Shown in pieces: positions 13,001 through 25,000 of a stretch of DNA of 64,000 nucleotides. Positions within the stretch are counted from its first letter, which is position 1; each line of letters opens with the position of its first letter. The notes beneath the pieces are model-generated. The model searched no databases. It had not been told where the DNA came from and saw only the letters and a list, made by a program, of their open reading frames with translations. The stretch comes from Membranipora membranacea (Eukaryota; Bryozoa; Gymnolaemata; Cheilostomatida; Membraniporidae): assembly GCA_914767715.1 (NCBI GenBank), contig OU612067.1, positions 7,812,001-7,876,000 of the forward strand, given 5' to 3'. A program made the translations under genes and the position numbers.

Positions 13001-16000
13001 ATTTTGTGCTGATCCTTGCACTAATACTGCTGCTATTTGAAGATCAGTTGCCAGTCGGTTGTAGTCAGCTGCATTCCATAATCCTTTACTCTTAGCGGAT
13101 CTTAGGTTACGGCTGCCTAATGTTTTTATTGAAGTTTTTCTATTTTTTTTGAGTTACAGTGTTCACACCACCAGAGTAGTTTGTCTGCTGTTGTAGACTG
13201 AGACTGAATAGAACTGGTTGAATAAAATCAGGAAATTGCAGAGGTACCTTGTCAGTTGGTGAATCATGAGCAGAAGATCAAATGTCATCACTAGTATATC
13301 AGCTTCCATATGTTTTGTCTCTACATCATCTAAAAAGTCCGTCTCCATTTCTCCTTATAGTAATGTAGACGATGTAGACACATATGGTTCCATTATATTG
13401 CTTGCATTAGATCATCTACTCCAAAGACATTTTCCTCCAAGTCCACAATCTCCATCCTCTTTCTTGTATATTCAACGCTATCAGTCTCATCATCTGAAGG
13501 TGTGAAGTTCTCTCCTCACTCGGTTGGGCACCAATTGTCGGATCGAGAAAGATCACGACAGTTCACTGCTGGCAGAGTTCATATGAGATTACTTTATAAT
13601 ACTGAATGCAGTTTTTCGGCAGTTTGATGATTTTATTACTGAACTACACCCTGGGGCAAATGCCCCAGGCAACTGATAAATTGCAACGCCAAGTTGTAAC
13701 TAAATCTTCCGAGCAAAAACCACTGTTCTTTATACCGACCTGTATAAATAGGTCGTAAAAATAGAAACAGGTGGGATGATACGTCATCATTTTGATGGCC
13801 AACCTCGCATTTAGATGGTAATAAATGTGCAAAAAATGGAAGTAAATGCTGAAGAGTATAACAATTAATCAGATTAGGACCATGGCAACCATGACAGTAC
13901 AATATACAATGCCTAACTTCATGTAGAGTCATGCACCTAGGCGTGTCACATACAGTGTATGTGACAGCCTCACTTGCTATCTGAAATGAAATAAGCCAGT
14001 CGACTGCAACCACTATTTTCTCACATCCAGCTACCATTGCTTCGGAAGCAGATTAACTTTTGAAGCATCATGTAGCTTGAAAACACTACAACTACAACAG
14101 ATTGTGCTTGTTCCCTGTTATCAATGTTATTGTTTTTCAGCCGTACAGAGACAAAGGATTCACTAAGACAGAAACTCAGGCCACTCCAATAAAGCCAGGA
14201 AAAAACACTGAACAAAACAGACTTGTTCGGGCGTTTATTTGTGCTGGTGTGTGTAATTTACTATACCTAGCTACAGAGACACATTGAGGGGCATACCTGA
14301 ATCATCTTAGTGTTGATACCATGACCAAGTTCTACTCCCCCATGTGATACAAGTACATGTCCATCTGTGTATATATTTACAAGAGCTGCAGCCTGGTTTA
14401 GATACTGAGCAGAGAAGCCCATCGGATATTTCAAAGGTTGTATACTGAGGCCTCTCTTGATATGGTTATTTTCGCTGAGAGAAAGTCAAATAGAACATTG
14501 CAAACACTATTTCACAAACCGAGTCGCGCAGATTTTAACCTTACTTTCAGTATGTTATAGCCAGCCAAGTTTTTCAAGCGCAAGATTTAAGAGTTATCCA
14601 GTCTTATTCATAAGTATGACAATTCCTAAATAAACGTAAAGTTGTTATAAATGAACAAAAGTTACAAATCCTGTTTTATTGCTGTCACCATATTCTGCAC
14701 ATACCTGTTAAAATTCCTGACATCTTCCAGCCTCTTGATATAATTGGAGCTCTTCAACACAGTGTTATAACATCTTTGTAGATTACCTATGTCCTTCATC
14801 ATCGGCTGTTCCCATATGGTCCTGTCGCCCTCTTTGTAGAAATTCATCTGCTGAATCTAAAATAATAATAATATCCAGTACAACATAGAATGCATCCAGA
14901 GATTCTCAGAAACATAGCACTCAGACCTCCGAATACACAGCCAGTGCAAAGACAGAATGGGTATCACCTGCAGCACGCGACCAAGGTTTTACTGAGACAA
15001 AACCTTTATTGAGAGCATTAGCCCATGGAAACTTTTGATTTTATTTAGCGCTGTTATGCAACCATTGACACAAGTTTTCGCTACAAAACCCGTCACAATA
15101 TCACAAACCTTATGTAGGGGGAAACCAACTCTACCAGCTATCTCTCTCACTATATTATCCATTATCAATATAGCCTGAGGCCCAGTGAGACCTCTCATAG
15201 AAGTATTGGAGGGGATGTTTGTCTTGCAGGCCCGCCCGCAGATCCTCATGTTAGCTATGTGATAAGCTGAGTCAAAACTAATTAACGCTTTCTTCAAACA
15301 CTGAAATAGAGAGGAAATTGTTGCATCAGCTACAGGCAGAGCATGGTAGAAAACTATTAATCTTTGATAAGTTGACAGTACCAAAACAGATAGTAGATTG
15401 TTGAAAAAAACTGGCAACTAATGCTGACTGAGGCAATATCAGCTCATGAGCTTCACTCAATAATACCTAATAAGGATCAGAGACTTAAACATGGTGATGA
15501 TCATCAGTGAACTTTCTACGACAAACAGCATAAACACCCAGCAAAGGCCTTTAAACACATCAGGCATTCACTGCCACTTTCAGGATATATTCACAGTGCA
15601 AGCGGTGACCACAGGGAATTGCCTGTTAGATTCATAGACCGAAATGATGGTTGGATTTTGTCTAACAATGGCTTTCTCAGCAAAGATCCACTTACCCCCA
15701 TAGAAGTATCAGGAGTACAGCCCGCATTAATAAACACTTGTACATCCAGCGCTTTGATTATACCGTCAGTAGAGAAACCCACTTTGTATTTAGCAAGTAG
15801 TGGTGGCCTTTTACCAGTTATACGCATGTCATCATCTCGGTCTAAAACGCAGCGTACCGGCACTCCGAATCTAAAGTTGATCGATAAGTTTCGAAGTATT
15901 TCTCAACTACTAGGCATGCTCAAACCACAGCCAACACTGCACTGTGAGTAGTTCTAAATTCAGATTAGTTACAGTGGATGGGCGATCAATTTATGCTACC

Positions 16001-19000
16001 TTTCCTGATGTGTTGAACTCCCTTCGATCTTGCCGTCACTTCTGTTAAATTCTACATGAAAACCCACCTGTGAGCCCTCTACCGTTTGTTGCAAATTATA
16101 TAATGAACTTCGATCATTGTAAGTAATATTTACTTGTTAGCAGCGACAGCAGCAGGCAGAGACGCCAGAAAGGATCGAAGATGTTTACCACCAAAGGCTC
16201 CACCTGAAAAAAAACACAATCGTATCAGTTTATCAAATATCAATCATCTTGTCTTCATCACTGTGTTTCTATGAAAGAGCAGTGTTTTAACATCCAGATC
16301 AGCTGTGGGCAGCCTGCGGCCTTTTTACCAGTGCGGCCTAATGGGTAATCTTTTGTGGCCTAATTGTGGCCTTATGCATAAAAAGTTATCACACATCGGT
16401 TTTGGTTTCGTTATGTGGAGAACCAAGATAGTAGCCATTCTGTGTTATGCATGTAGCAAAGCTTCCCCAACCACTCTACACAAAATCAACATAACTGTGG
16501 TACTGGTGCCAACAACTTTCTCAAGGTGTTTTTGTTCAAAATATCACAGAACAGTGACCATAGTATGTTAAAATTAAAAAGTTGTCTAACAAAATAGTAA
16601 TTAATATTAATATAAAATTCCCCCTTTTAAAACAATTTTCCACTGCGCAAAAATACTTTCTTCTCTATCACAACTGTCCCGCTATGAACTTTTTACATCC
16701 CTCCCACACCCACCTTGCCCTTTGTCATATGCATAAAACACAGAAATACAGGCATGTACATAATCAAATCATGAGGTATATGAAGTCACAGAACCCCAGA
16801 TGATAAGATAAACTGATATTTCTGCTGAGTTAATGGTTCTTGCAACATACTACAGTCTTTACACAAATAGGTTTTATTATTCACACAATATAGGGAGTTC
16901 CAAAATTGTCACTCCAGTTCCACCTTTATCCCTGAAGGATATGTTGCGGCCTTATGAGTTGAGCCTGCATAAAATGTGGCCTTTTTCAATAAAAGGTTGC
17001 CCACTTATGATCTAGATTAATGCAAAACATGTATAATTTCTAGTGATATAAACAGTCGTATTCAACAACGCCTTAATTCGATGCATCAAAAATGTTCCTT
17101 ATAGTTTGTCATACTATAAAATTTTGATCAGCTTGTAAAATGTCCACACAAGCATGCATTGCCACCAGGATGTGATTTTTGATATGTGACAAGACCAGCT
17201 ATCATCGCTGACCAAACGCAAGCAAATCACGCCGTTTGTAAACTTACCAACACGTTTAACCTTGACAGTGACGTCAGCTGTAGCCACATTGAGAACACTG
17301 GCAGCAGTGAGCTGGGTGATCCTTGGCTGCTGTGTAGACAGATGTATCTCATACGATCTATTCTCTGTGGGAACTGTTAGAGCACACTGTGAATAAAATT
17401 CAGACTTCTGGGAGAGATTTTTGGGAGAAACACTGTGACTGGTTTGATTTATATCAGTTCTTATAAACAGATCACGACAGTGTGTCTGGCATACTGTATG
17501 AAGGATAGACGTGAAAACGTGGCATTAGACGACAGATGAACGACAGATGACTAATTGAATCAAAGAACCGGTCATTGTGTTTGTTAACACGCTGAGTGGT
17601 TGCAGGCAGGTTTGAGTACATCTGGGGACCTCACAGAGCCCTGTAGTTGACTACATTGGGTATCAGTACCCAGGATTAGCTAACCATCTGAGGCAACTGC
17701 CAGGATCAAAGGACTAGTATGTAACTACATGGTTATCATCTAATACATTCACACCGATACTAGTTTACTATTAATAGAGATTTAAATGGATTAATTTTAG
17801 TAAACCACTGTTGTGCATCATATATAAAACAGTTAGTTGAGTTCTCCTGAAATGTTATAAAAAAAAACAAACAGCTTACCAATCATTAAAAAACTATCCT
17901 AATCTGTTGTATATTATGCACTGTAGAATTTCATAGATGAAAATATAAATGTATATTGGTATTTTACAATTTGACTATTGTGAAAGACCAGGCTGTAAGA
18001 GAAAAAATATGTAAACAGACAAACCTGAGTCTCCATATAGAAATGTTCCTGCCCACCACAGTACATCTCAGCCTCTATCACATGATCACAATCTGACAGA
18101 GCTGTATCTACATCTCCTCTACTGAGTGCTAACGGCTTCTCCATCAAATATGAACTTGCCTCGATAGCCTCCTACAGGTTAGAAAAGGCTATACAATGAT
18201 GGGACACAAAACGTAGAGCTTTATGTGCAAGCTTTGCCTAAGACGCTCATCAGCTGATGCTACATTATTCACATTTAATTCACATCAAATGTAACAAAAG
18301 ACTTAATTTTCATAAGAATACAGGCATGTGAGGATGATCCTTGTTTTACAGAGATAGATACAGGAAAGGGAAGAGATAAAATCATCAGCGTGTCAAACCT
18401 GCATGGTGAATATGGCCGGTTTTTCCTCATATCCCACTTTGACTAGTTTAGCAGCTATCTGAGCTTGCAACTTTGTATCAGCTACTATAGCACCAATTGT
18501 CTGTCCTATACAGAGCACCTTGAGCAGACAACAATTATGGTATAAATATATGCCTCATATATTGGAGTTGTTGTCACATGTTCAATGAGAAGACAAGCAC
18601 AAAATAGTTTATCCCATTTGACTTTGAGATGAAGGGTCGGTAAGTCTTATGGCCAGTAAATTTTATCGAATGTGTAAGTTTTCACTGACGCATCATGCTT
18701 GGTTCACATACTAGAATTTATATATATTTGGCACTCACTGTTTTATCATTGAAGACTAGTTCTCCATCCCATTCATTACTGCCTGGTACATCAGCAGCTG
18801 ATATATAACCTTTGACCCCTGGTACAGCTAGAGCCTCAGTAGTATCAATAGATATAATATCAGCATGGGCTACTGTACTGAGTACAAGAGCTAACTGAAG
18901 CTCTCCTGGGAATATAGAGACCATATTTTAAGAATTCGGCTTCGGAAATCCATAAGTTTGCAAAAGGAAATCAACCTTGAACTTTGAGCAACAAGATATA

Positions 19001-22000
19001 GCCTTCATAACTATGGTCTCATTTGCCCTTGTTGCATTGATCGGTGATGAATAAAGTAAATATCTATCTATCTATCTATCTATCTATCTACCTAATTGCA
19101 TTTTCAAGCAGAAAAAGTTGTTCTCTTAATGTAATTTCTTTCAAGAAGTCCTGAAAGAATAATAGAAGCTAGTGATTATTTAGACTAATTATGATTATTT
19201 GCAGGACTGTTAGCTGCACCAGTCCCAGAAGAGGGTGATTAAATATAAGCTAGCCATAATTTAGCTATTTTATGCCAGTATAATGAGGGCAAACTTCCCT
19301 GCTGCAAAAGCTATTCTGTACTAAGGTAATTTTACAAACCCATTTGTTCAATCATGCAAATAGAGAATGTTTTTGATTAATTTCCTCACCAGACAGAGGA
19401 GGGATATCAACCACATACACGGCTTCACCAGTAGTGTGGAGTTGTGATGATGTGTGTGGAATCGGTTTGAAACATTCTCCATCATTCCTAGCCTGTGTAC
19501 CATAGTCCTGTCTGGTTTCTCTGCGATCACACTGGCCTGCTGATGATGGTACCGTCTGCTGGATAATATATGTGGATGAAATATACGCTTCAGTTGAAGA
19601 AAACGGGTGCAGAGGGTCGATATTTAAGATGTCCTTTTCATTTGGGATTTTTGACTACAATCTACAGCGTGTTTGGTTCAAAAAAGTGGTGTAGATATTT
19701 GCTAGGTTAGCATAAAGTGCCAAGGACCGAATCAATTGTGTAGTTTTGTATTCAAAATATGAGAAATAGGCTGACTGACCTGGTTCTTGAGCGAGTCATT
19801 GACAGAGCAGTAGAGTTTATAGAAGAATGTCTCCGCTAGGCTAGCCTTATATTTTAAACTTGAGTCTTTAGTAAAGCCAGCGATATCCAGTGAGCTAAGT
19901 TCCTGCCCGATAAGCTTCATAGCTTCCTTTAATAGTTTTTCACTCCAGGATCTAGAGGAGTCCAATTGACAACATACATTTTCTCACTGTTAGGGGTGTT
20001 AATTAAAACTTGATTTTAAGTTCCTTTCAAAAGCAGTGAAATAGAAATCAAATATATTGAATGTATAATCACTTCTCATTGAATGCAAATTATAGACCCA
20101 TACATTTCATAACAAGACAGCAAGTCCTGAAGAAGCTTTGCAGTGGAAAAGTTTAGAGAGTATCTGGGTAATACATACAGACAAAGTAAGAAATCGTCCA
20201 CTTTGGGGATATGGAGCCGATTGTCATAGTTAGCGCCGAGGCGAGTCTTGACCATCACTTGTTGTTGCAGAGGCTACAGATATACCATATAACTAACCTG
20301 CCTATCAGCTGACTGGAGACTGCACTGAGATCGATCAGTCGAGACTCACCGCCGAAAATCATCTCCATATCTTCTATCTATAGATAAATATTATTGTAAT
20401 TTTTACTTGGGAACGAACATCACTAGCCTTTTGTATGATTGATTAAAAAATGATTTTTTGCCTTTGAATATAAGAGCTTCTTATATGCAGTACCTTTTCA
20501 AGTGAGCTATTAAGTGTAACCTTCATTCCGGTGTTAAGAACGGCCAAGTTGAAATGTTGTCTGTATGCTTGCTTGCAGGCAATAAAGAAGTTTGTCTGGT
20601 AAAAGAAAAAAAGTTTATAATAAATATAATGCATTATCACATTAAACAAAAATCATGATTATGTGTGGGGTGAGGAGGAAATGTTTGGGCAATCAAGCAT
20701 GAACATCTATTCTGAAAAATGTTGTTGTTAGAAAGGCTCGCAAATATCTATAGAAGCAATACTTTGGGTTAAACCCCAAAAAAAACGTTATGAGACTTTC
20801 ACGGTGTATTACAAAACATGTTTCAAGCCAAATACTTATTGATGACAGTCAGTCAAACGTTTCTTCATGGCCGAATCTATGACTAAAATTGACAGTGATA
20901 ATGTTGTTTTATGTAGCCTTAACCATGAGTGCGATAAAGAGATAATGATAATAACCTTATAAGAGTAGGGGATGGTAACTCCAGTTACAACTTCTCCAGC
21001 TTCTATAAGTGATGGATTCTGTCTGTACAACTCCTCAGTAAGGATTATCTCTTTACCATCCTTGTCGGTGGAGGACACAACGTTGATCTTCGCTCCAGCA
21101 GCGATGAAAAGTGGTATTATATCTGATTGCTTTCCATAAAACAGGCTCCCAACAAGTGACTGTGGCCGAACAAGAACATTAGTTTTAATAAGGTACTGAA
21201 CGGATGAAGGATAAGGTCAATTGAGAATGGAAACTGTTAGAAAAAAACCGAAGCAATACTAATGTTGGTTCAAGCTGTGAGATCCTTCTCCATCCAAGTT
21301 TCCAAGTGCCAAGCTTCTCTCAGTTTGCAGGTGGGTCAGAGCTCACCTTAGACTGCAACAGGGCCAACCAGTCATTAGACTACAGCAAGGTTTCAACCGA
21401 CGACCTCAAGCTCTTGCGTGTTAAATGGCCAAGCCACCTTCTACCTCTATGATATATTCTAGTGAGACTAATTTTTATATCTTGTCACATTCAATTCTAT
21501 GACCAGAGATTTTACTTTGGGGTGCTATAAGCAAATATATTCATATCAATATCAACTTTTCGTGATGAAGCAAATTGCACAGTAACTATATGAAGATGGA
21601 TGGCTGGTTAATAATACAAGTCTGATTTAGTGAATGTTTGTCAATAAATATGATGCAATATGAGAATAATAATACAAATCACGATCTTACAGCTAAATTT
21701 TTGATCTGAGTACAGGCGTAGAACTTGAGAATGTCAATCAGGGCCTTCAGTACCCTCGTCTTCTGTTTATCTTCTGATAGTAATAGCCTGTGGGTCTCCT
21801 GTTCTAACTGACTTATTGTTACAGCGGCGCCACACCAAAGTCCCTGTGATGTCACTGACATCTGGTGGAATTCTGGGATGCCATTAGTAGATATGACCAC
21901 TTTCTGATGACTTTCTTTGGCATTTGTGCCAATGGCTTTAAAAAGATGACAAAGGACAAAGATGCATTGGGAGTTGTCTCCTCTTTGGTAAGAGAGGACA

Positions 22001-25000
22001 ATATATCATAGTTGATGCATGACATTGATGCATTACCCCTAACAGAACAACAAATAGCAAAATACAACACTAGTACTAACAGTACTACAGTACTAACACC
22101 TAGAAGATTTGCTGGGTTATAACTACCATCTGAAATTTCACCTGTTATTTTGTACAAAAAGCCTTTTAGGGCATTTACGATTCGATGCAAAGATCAAAAT
22201 ATCCAATTCAATTTATTTTAAGTGTACTCAGTTAACAGTCTTTGGTAGACTCAGTGTAATTATGTAACATACCCAGTGCTGTATTACCGCAGACTAATGC
22301 AGAGTCCCGGAACTGATTCCTGAGAGCTAATAATTCATCTACAGTTATAGGACTAAACCACTTTGTTCTCTGTCCCTGATAACTTTTAGATATAGCTGAG
22401 AAATTTGTGGCCTGGAAATCAGATGAGAACTAAACATTCATACAACTATTTGATGGATAGAAATTTACCCTGACAAGGGAATTTGGCCAGCAAGAAGTTC
22501 CTGAACTTGCCCGTATTGTGTACATTGGTAAACAGCTAGTCAATGACTAACCTTTAACTCAGGAGGGAATATCGGATCCTGAGTAGGATCATATGGAAGG
22601 AACTTTTCGCTGCTTGTCTCAACTTTTATGTCTTCAGCCTTGCTGTTATCTTTATTGCGACAACAAGCTGAGCCCATCGGACATGCTGGATTTTCAGTAG
22701 AAGCAAAAGTGCCGAAACCATCTAGAATCGGCCGGTAACCAGTACAGCGACAGAGGTTACCTGTAGCAAATAAAGAGAAAAAATTAGGTGAGAATCCATT
22801 AATGCACTTTTATGGAGTTATCACCTTCTGTCCTGACGTGAATGACTGAAATCCTCTGGAAGCAAGCGCTAGAGAGCATCATGACCGGAGCAACCGGTGC
22901 TAATGCATACACACTCAAGAGGAGTAAATATTAGCCAGAGCTTAGTTGGCTAATTTGGGAGTGACTTAATGTTAGCTAGGACCTTATTTTGGCTAGCTGA
23001 GGTGGGAGATGATACAAAGTAGAGAGGGTATTCAATGTTAGCTAATCTTAAATCAAGATAATAGAATCGAGTATTTTTCCACTGACGAATACTTTACTCC
23101 TTCATAGAAGTTCGGATGAAAGAAAGTTATACCTCTAACAGCCACTTCTATCTGATCTTGTGAAGGTTTAGAGTTGTTTCTAAGTAGAGCGTACATAGAC
23201 ATGACAAATCCAGGGCTACAGAATCCACATTGTGTACCATGTGACTTTGCTAGTCTTTCCTACAGGAAAAATATCATACTGAGCAACATGCCAAATATTA
23301 AGTTAACATTCTCTACTTGGGTAAGACTGGGTAAATCAATGAAAAGTGTATGCTACTGTTTTGACACGACAAATCAAAAATTTTCAACAACGTCATACAG
23401 CACATTTCAATAACGTCATACAGACTTCCCGATCGTTCATTGACCTTACATTTGCCTTTAAGGTTGGCACATAAGATAACGATAAATAAATGGACAGCAA
23501 TCAAAATTCTACTTCATATCCCCGAAAATAGGACATATCAATCAACACAAACCTGAACTGCATGAAGACCGTCCCTTGTATTGCCTATTCCTTCTACAGT
23601 TGTAACAGCTAACCCATGACATGACAACAGGGCAGTTAAGCAGGAATTTACAGTATAGTGTCTGGGAAGTAGTGCAAAAGATAGCATTGTCAAAAAGCAA
23701 ACAACCTTGTCCCATGCACAAGAACTGGAGATAAGCGAACAAACAACTTTAATAGTTTACATCACCAATACTTTCAGTAAGTATTTCTCATACAGCCAGT
23801 CCATGACATAGCAATATGGCGGTTAGGCAAGAATTTACTGTATAGTGCCTGCACAGTAGCATTGACAGAAAGCAAACAACCTTGTACCATGCACAAGAAT
23901 GGGAGATAAGCGAGAAAGTTTGATGGTGTAAATAGTACACATCACTAATCCTTACAATAACGCATTATGTATAATTACTAATTACTCAATTATTAATACC
24001 TTTAAATATAATAGTTATAAGGATACAAGGCAAGCTGCATTGATCTCAACAAAATTCTGGGGTTGTCTCACTACCGATCAAGATCAATATCTAGACTGCC
24101 TGTTCCCGAGTTATTCCACTTCACTGATAAGTCATCAGTTACTGTGATGATGCACTATCACAGATATTTTGACCATTTTTGATTAACAGCTCACAAAGAT
24201 CAAGTTTGAACCAGGTTGATCTAGTTCGTTTGAACAGGATAAAACTGGAATTTATCTGACCATAAGGTCATTCGAACTTGTTGGCGATCATGAGATCAAT
24301 GAACTATCAGTCAAGCTTGCGCTGCGTGATTAAATAATTGCAGTAAAAGTAAAGTAAATTTCAAACGCAACCACATGACCTTGAACAAAGGATCATTATA
24401 GATATCCATCTGGCAATAACTTTTAGCGATGCTCGGCTCCACATACACAAAATTTATATCTATGATTGACTGCAAAGGCTGAGGTTTTAGTTTAAATCCA
24501 GCCTTTTTGATGTAGATAAAAGTAGTAATAAAATGAAGACAAACATACCTGATTTGTTGTGACAGGTGATCATATTTAGATAACATTACAGTACAGGCTC
24601 CACATCCACCCTGATTACATCCTATCTTTGGCCCAGTCAGACCACCTGACAGAATGATAGTCGAGGAAAATCGGCAAATTGAGCCAAAAAAGAGGTTACC
24701 CAGACGCAGTTGCTGCAATATGCTTCACCTCGATAAGGGTAACGCTGGTAATAATGATGAATTTCACAAATTTGTTGATTTCAAACGTGAGAGGTATTCA
24801 GTTGATACAATGGAGATAAAAACTGTCTCTTACACAGTTTACAGAAAACAATTTAATTCTCTTATATCATTTTGAATAATTATAATTAAATTCATACCAT
24901 CAAAAATTGTGAAAAATGTGTAAAAAATCCATTTTTGTATTCACACTCAAATTGATGTTGTTTTTTACAAACCTAACAAGTTTAAAAAGGATACATGTCT

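Larger units (their letters stand above)
12096..13966 (-). mobile_element. Non-autonomous LTR retrotransposon inserted in copy A exon 23
   Basis: Two 431 bp direct repeats, 12096-12526 and 13536-13966, match over their whole length by eye and begin TG and end CA. The 4 bp gcct flanks both sides (12092-12095, 13967-13970), and removing the element with one copy restores an in-frame exon. Read on the minus strand, the 5' LTR is followed after two bases by a primer-binding-like TGGTGCCCAACCG, and a purine tract, CAGGGGGGTG, precedes the 3' LTR. The ~1.0 kb interior has no recognisable gag or pol, so it is TRIM/LARD-like and must be moved by another element's enzymes. It lies in the same orientation as the host gene. 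Confidence 0.95.
10017..19558 (-). other. Copy A exons 13-28: molybdopterin domain with remodelled pocket
   Basis: Exons after 13: 18905-18739, 18518-18399, 18171-18025, 17386-17248, 16203-16134, 15870-15696, 15300-15109, 14856-14705, 14474-14297, 13980-13967 plus 12091-11977 (exon 23, split), 11700-11573, 11357-11237, 10941-10822, 10644-10510, 10187-10017. Kept: Gln748 (STQ), Arg893, Phe992, Gln1179 (DVGQIEGAF), Glu1246. Changed relative to bovine xanthine oxidase: Glu802 to His783 ([11 protein letters not shown]), Arg880 to Lys861, Phe914 to Leu895 (MRGLTGPQ), Thr1010 to Ser993, Gln1040 to His1023 (VELGHG). Aldehyde oxidases normally keep the Phe and the Gln too, so the pocket matches neither class. 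Confidence 0.88.

Noticed and set aside
12196-14037. Two similar minus-strand frames (about 128 and 133 codons) ending HLPQGVVQ
   Set aside because: Both lie in the two LTRs and share the same residues because the LTRs are identical; they are not a tandem gene pair.
18739-18924. A separate small gene inside the copy A locus
   Set aside because: It is exon 14 of copy A with a few intron codons added; the matching copy B exon is 62130-62296.
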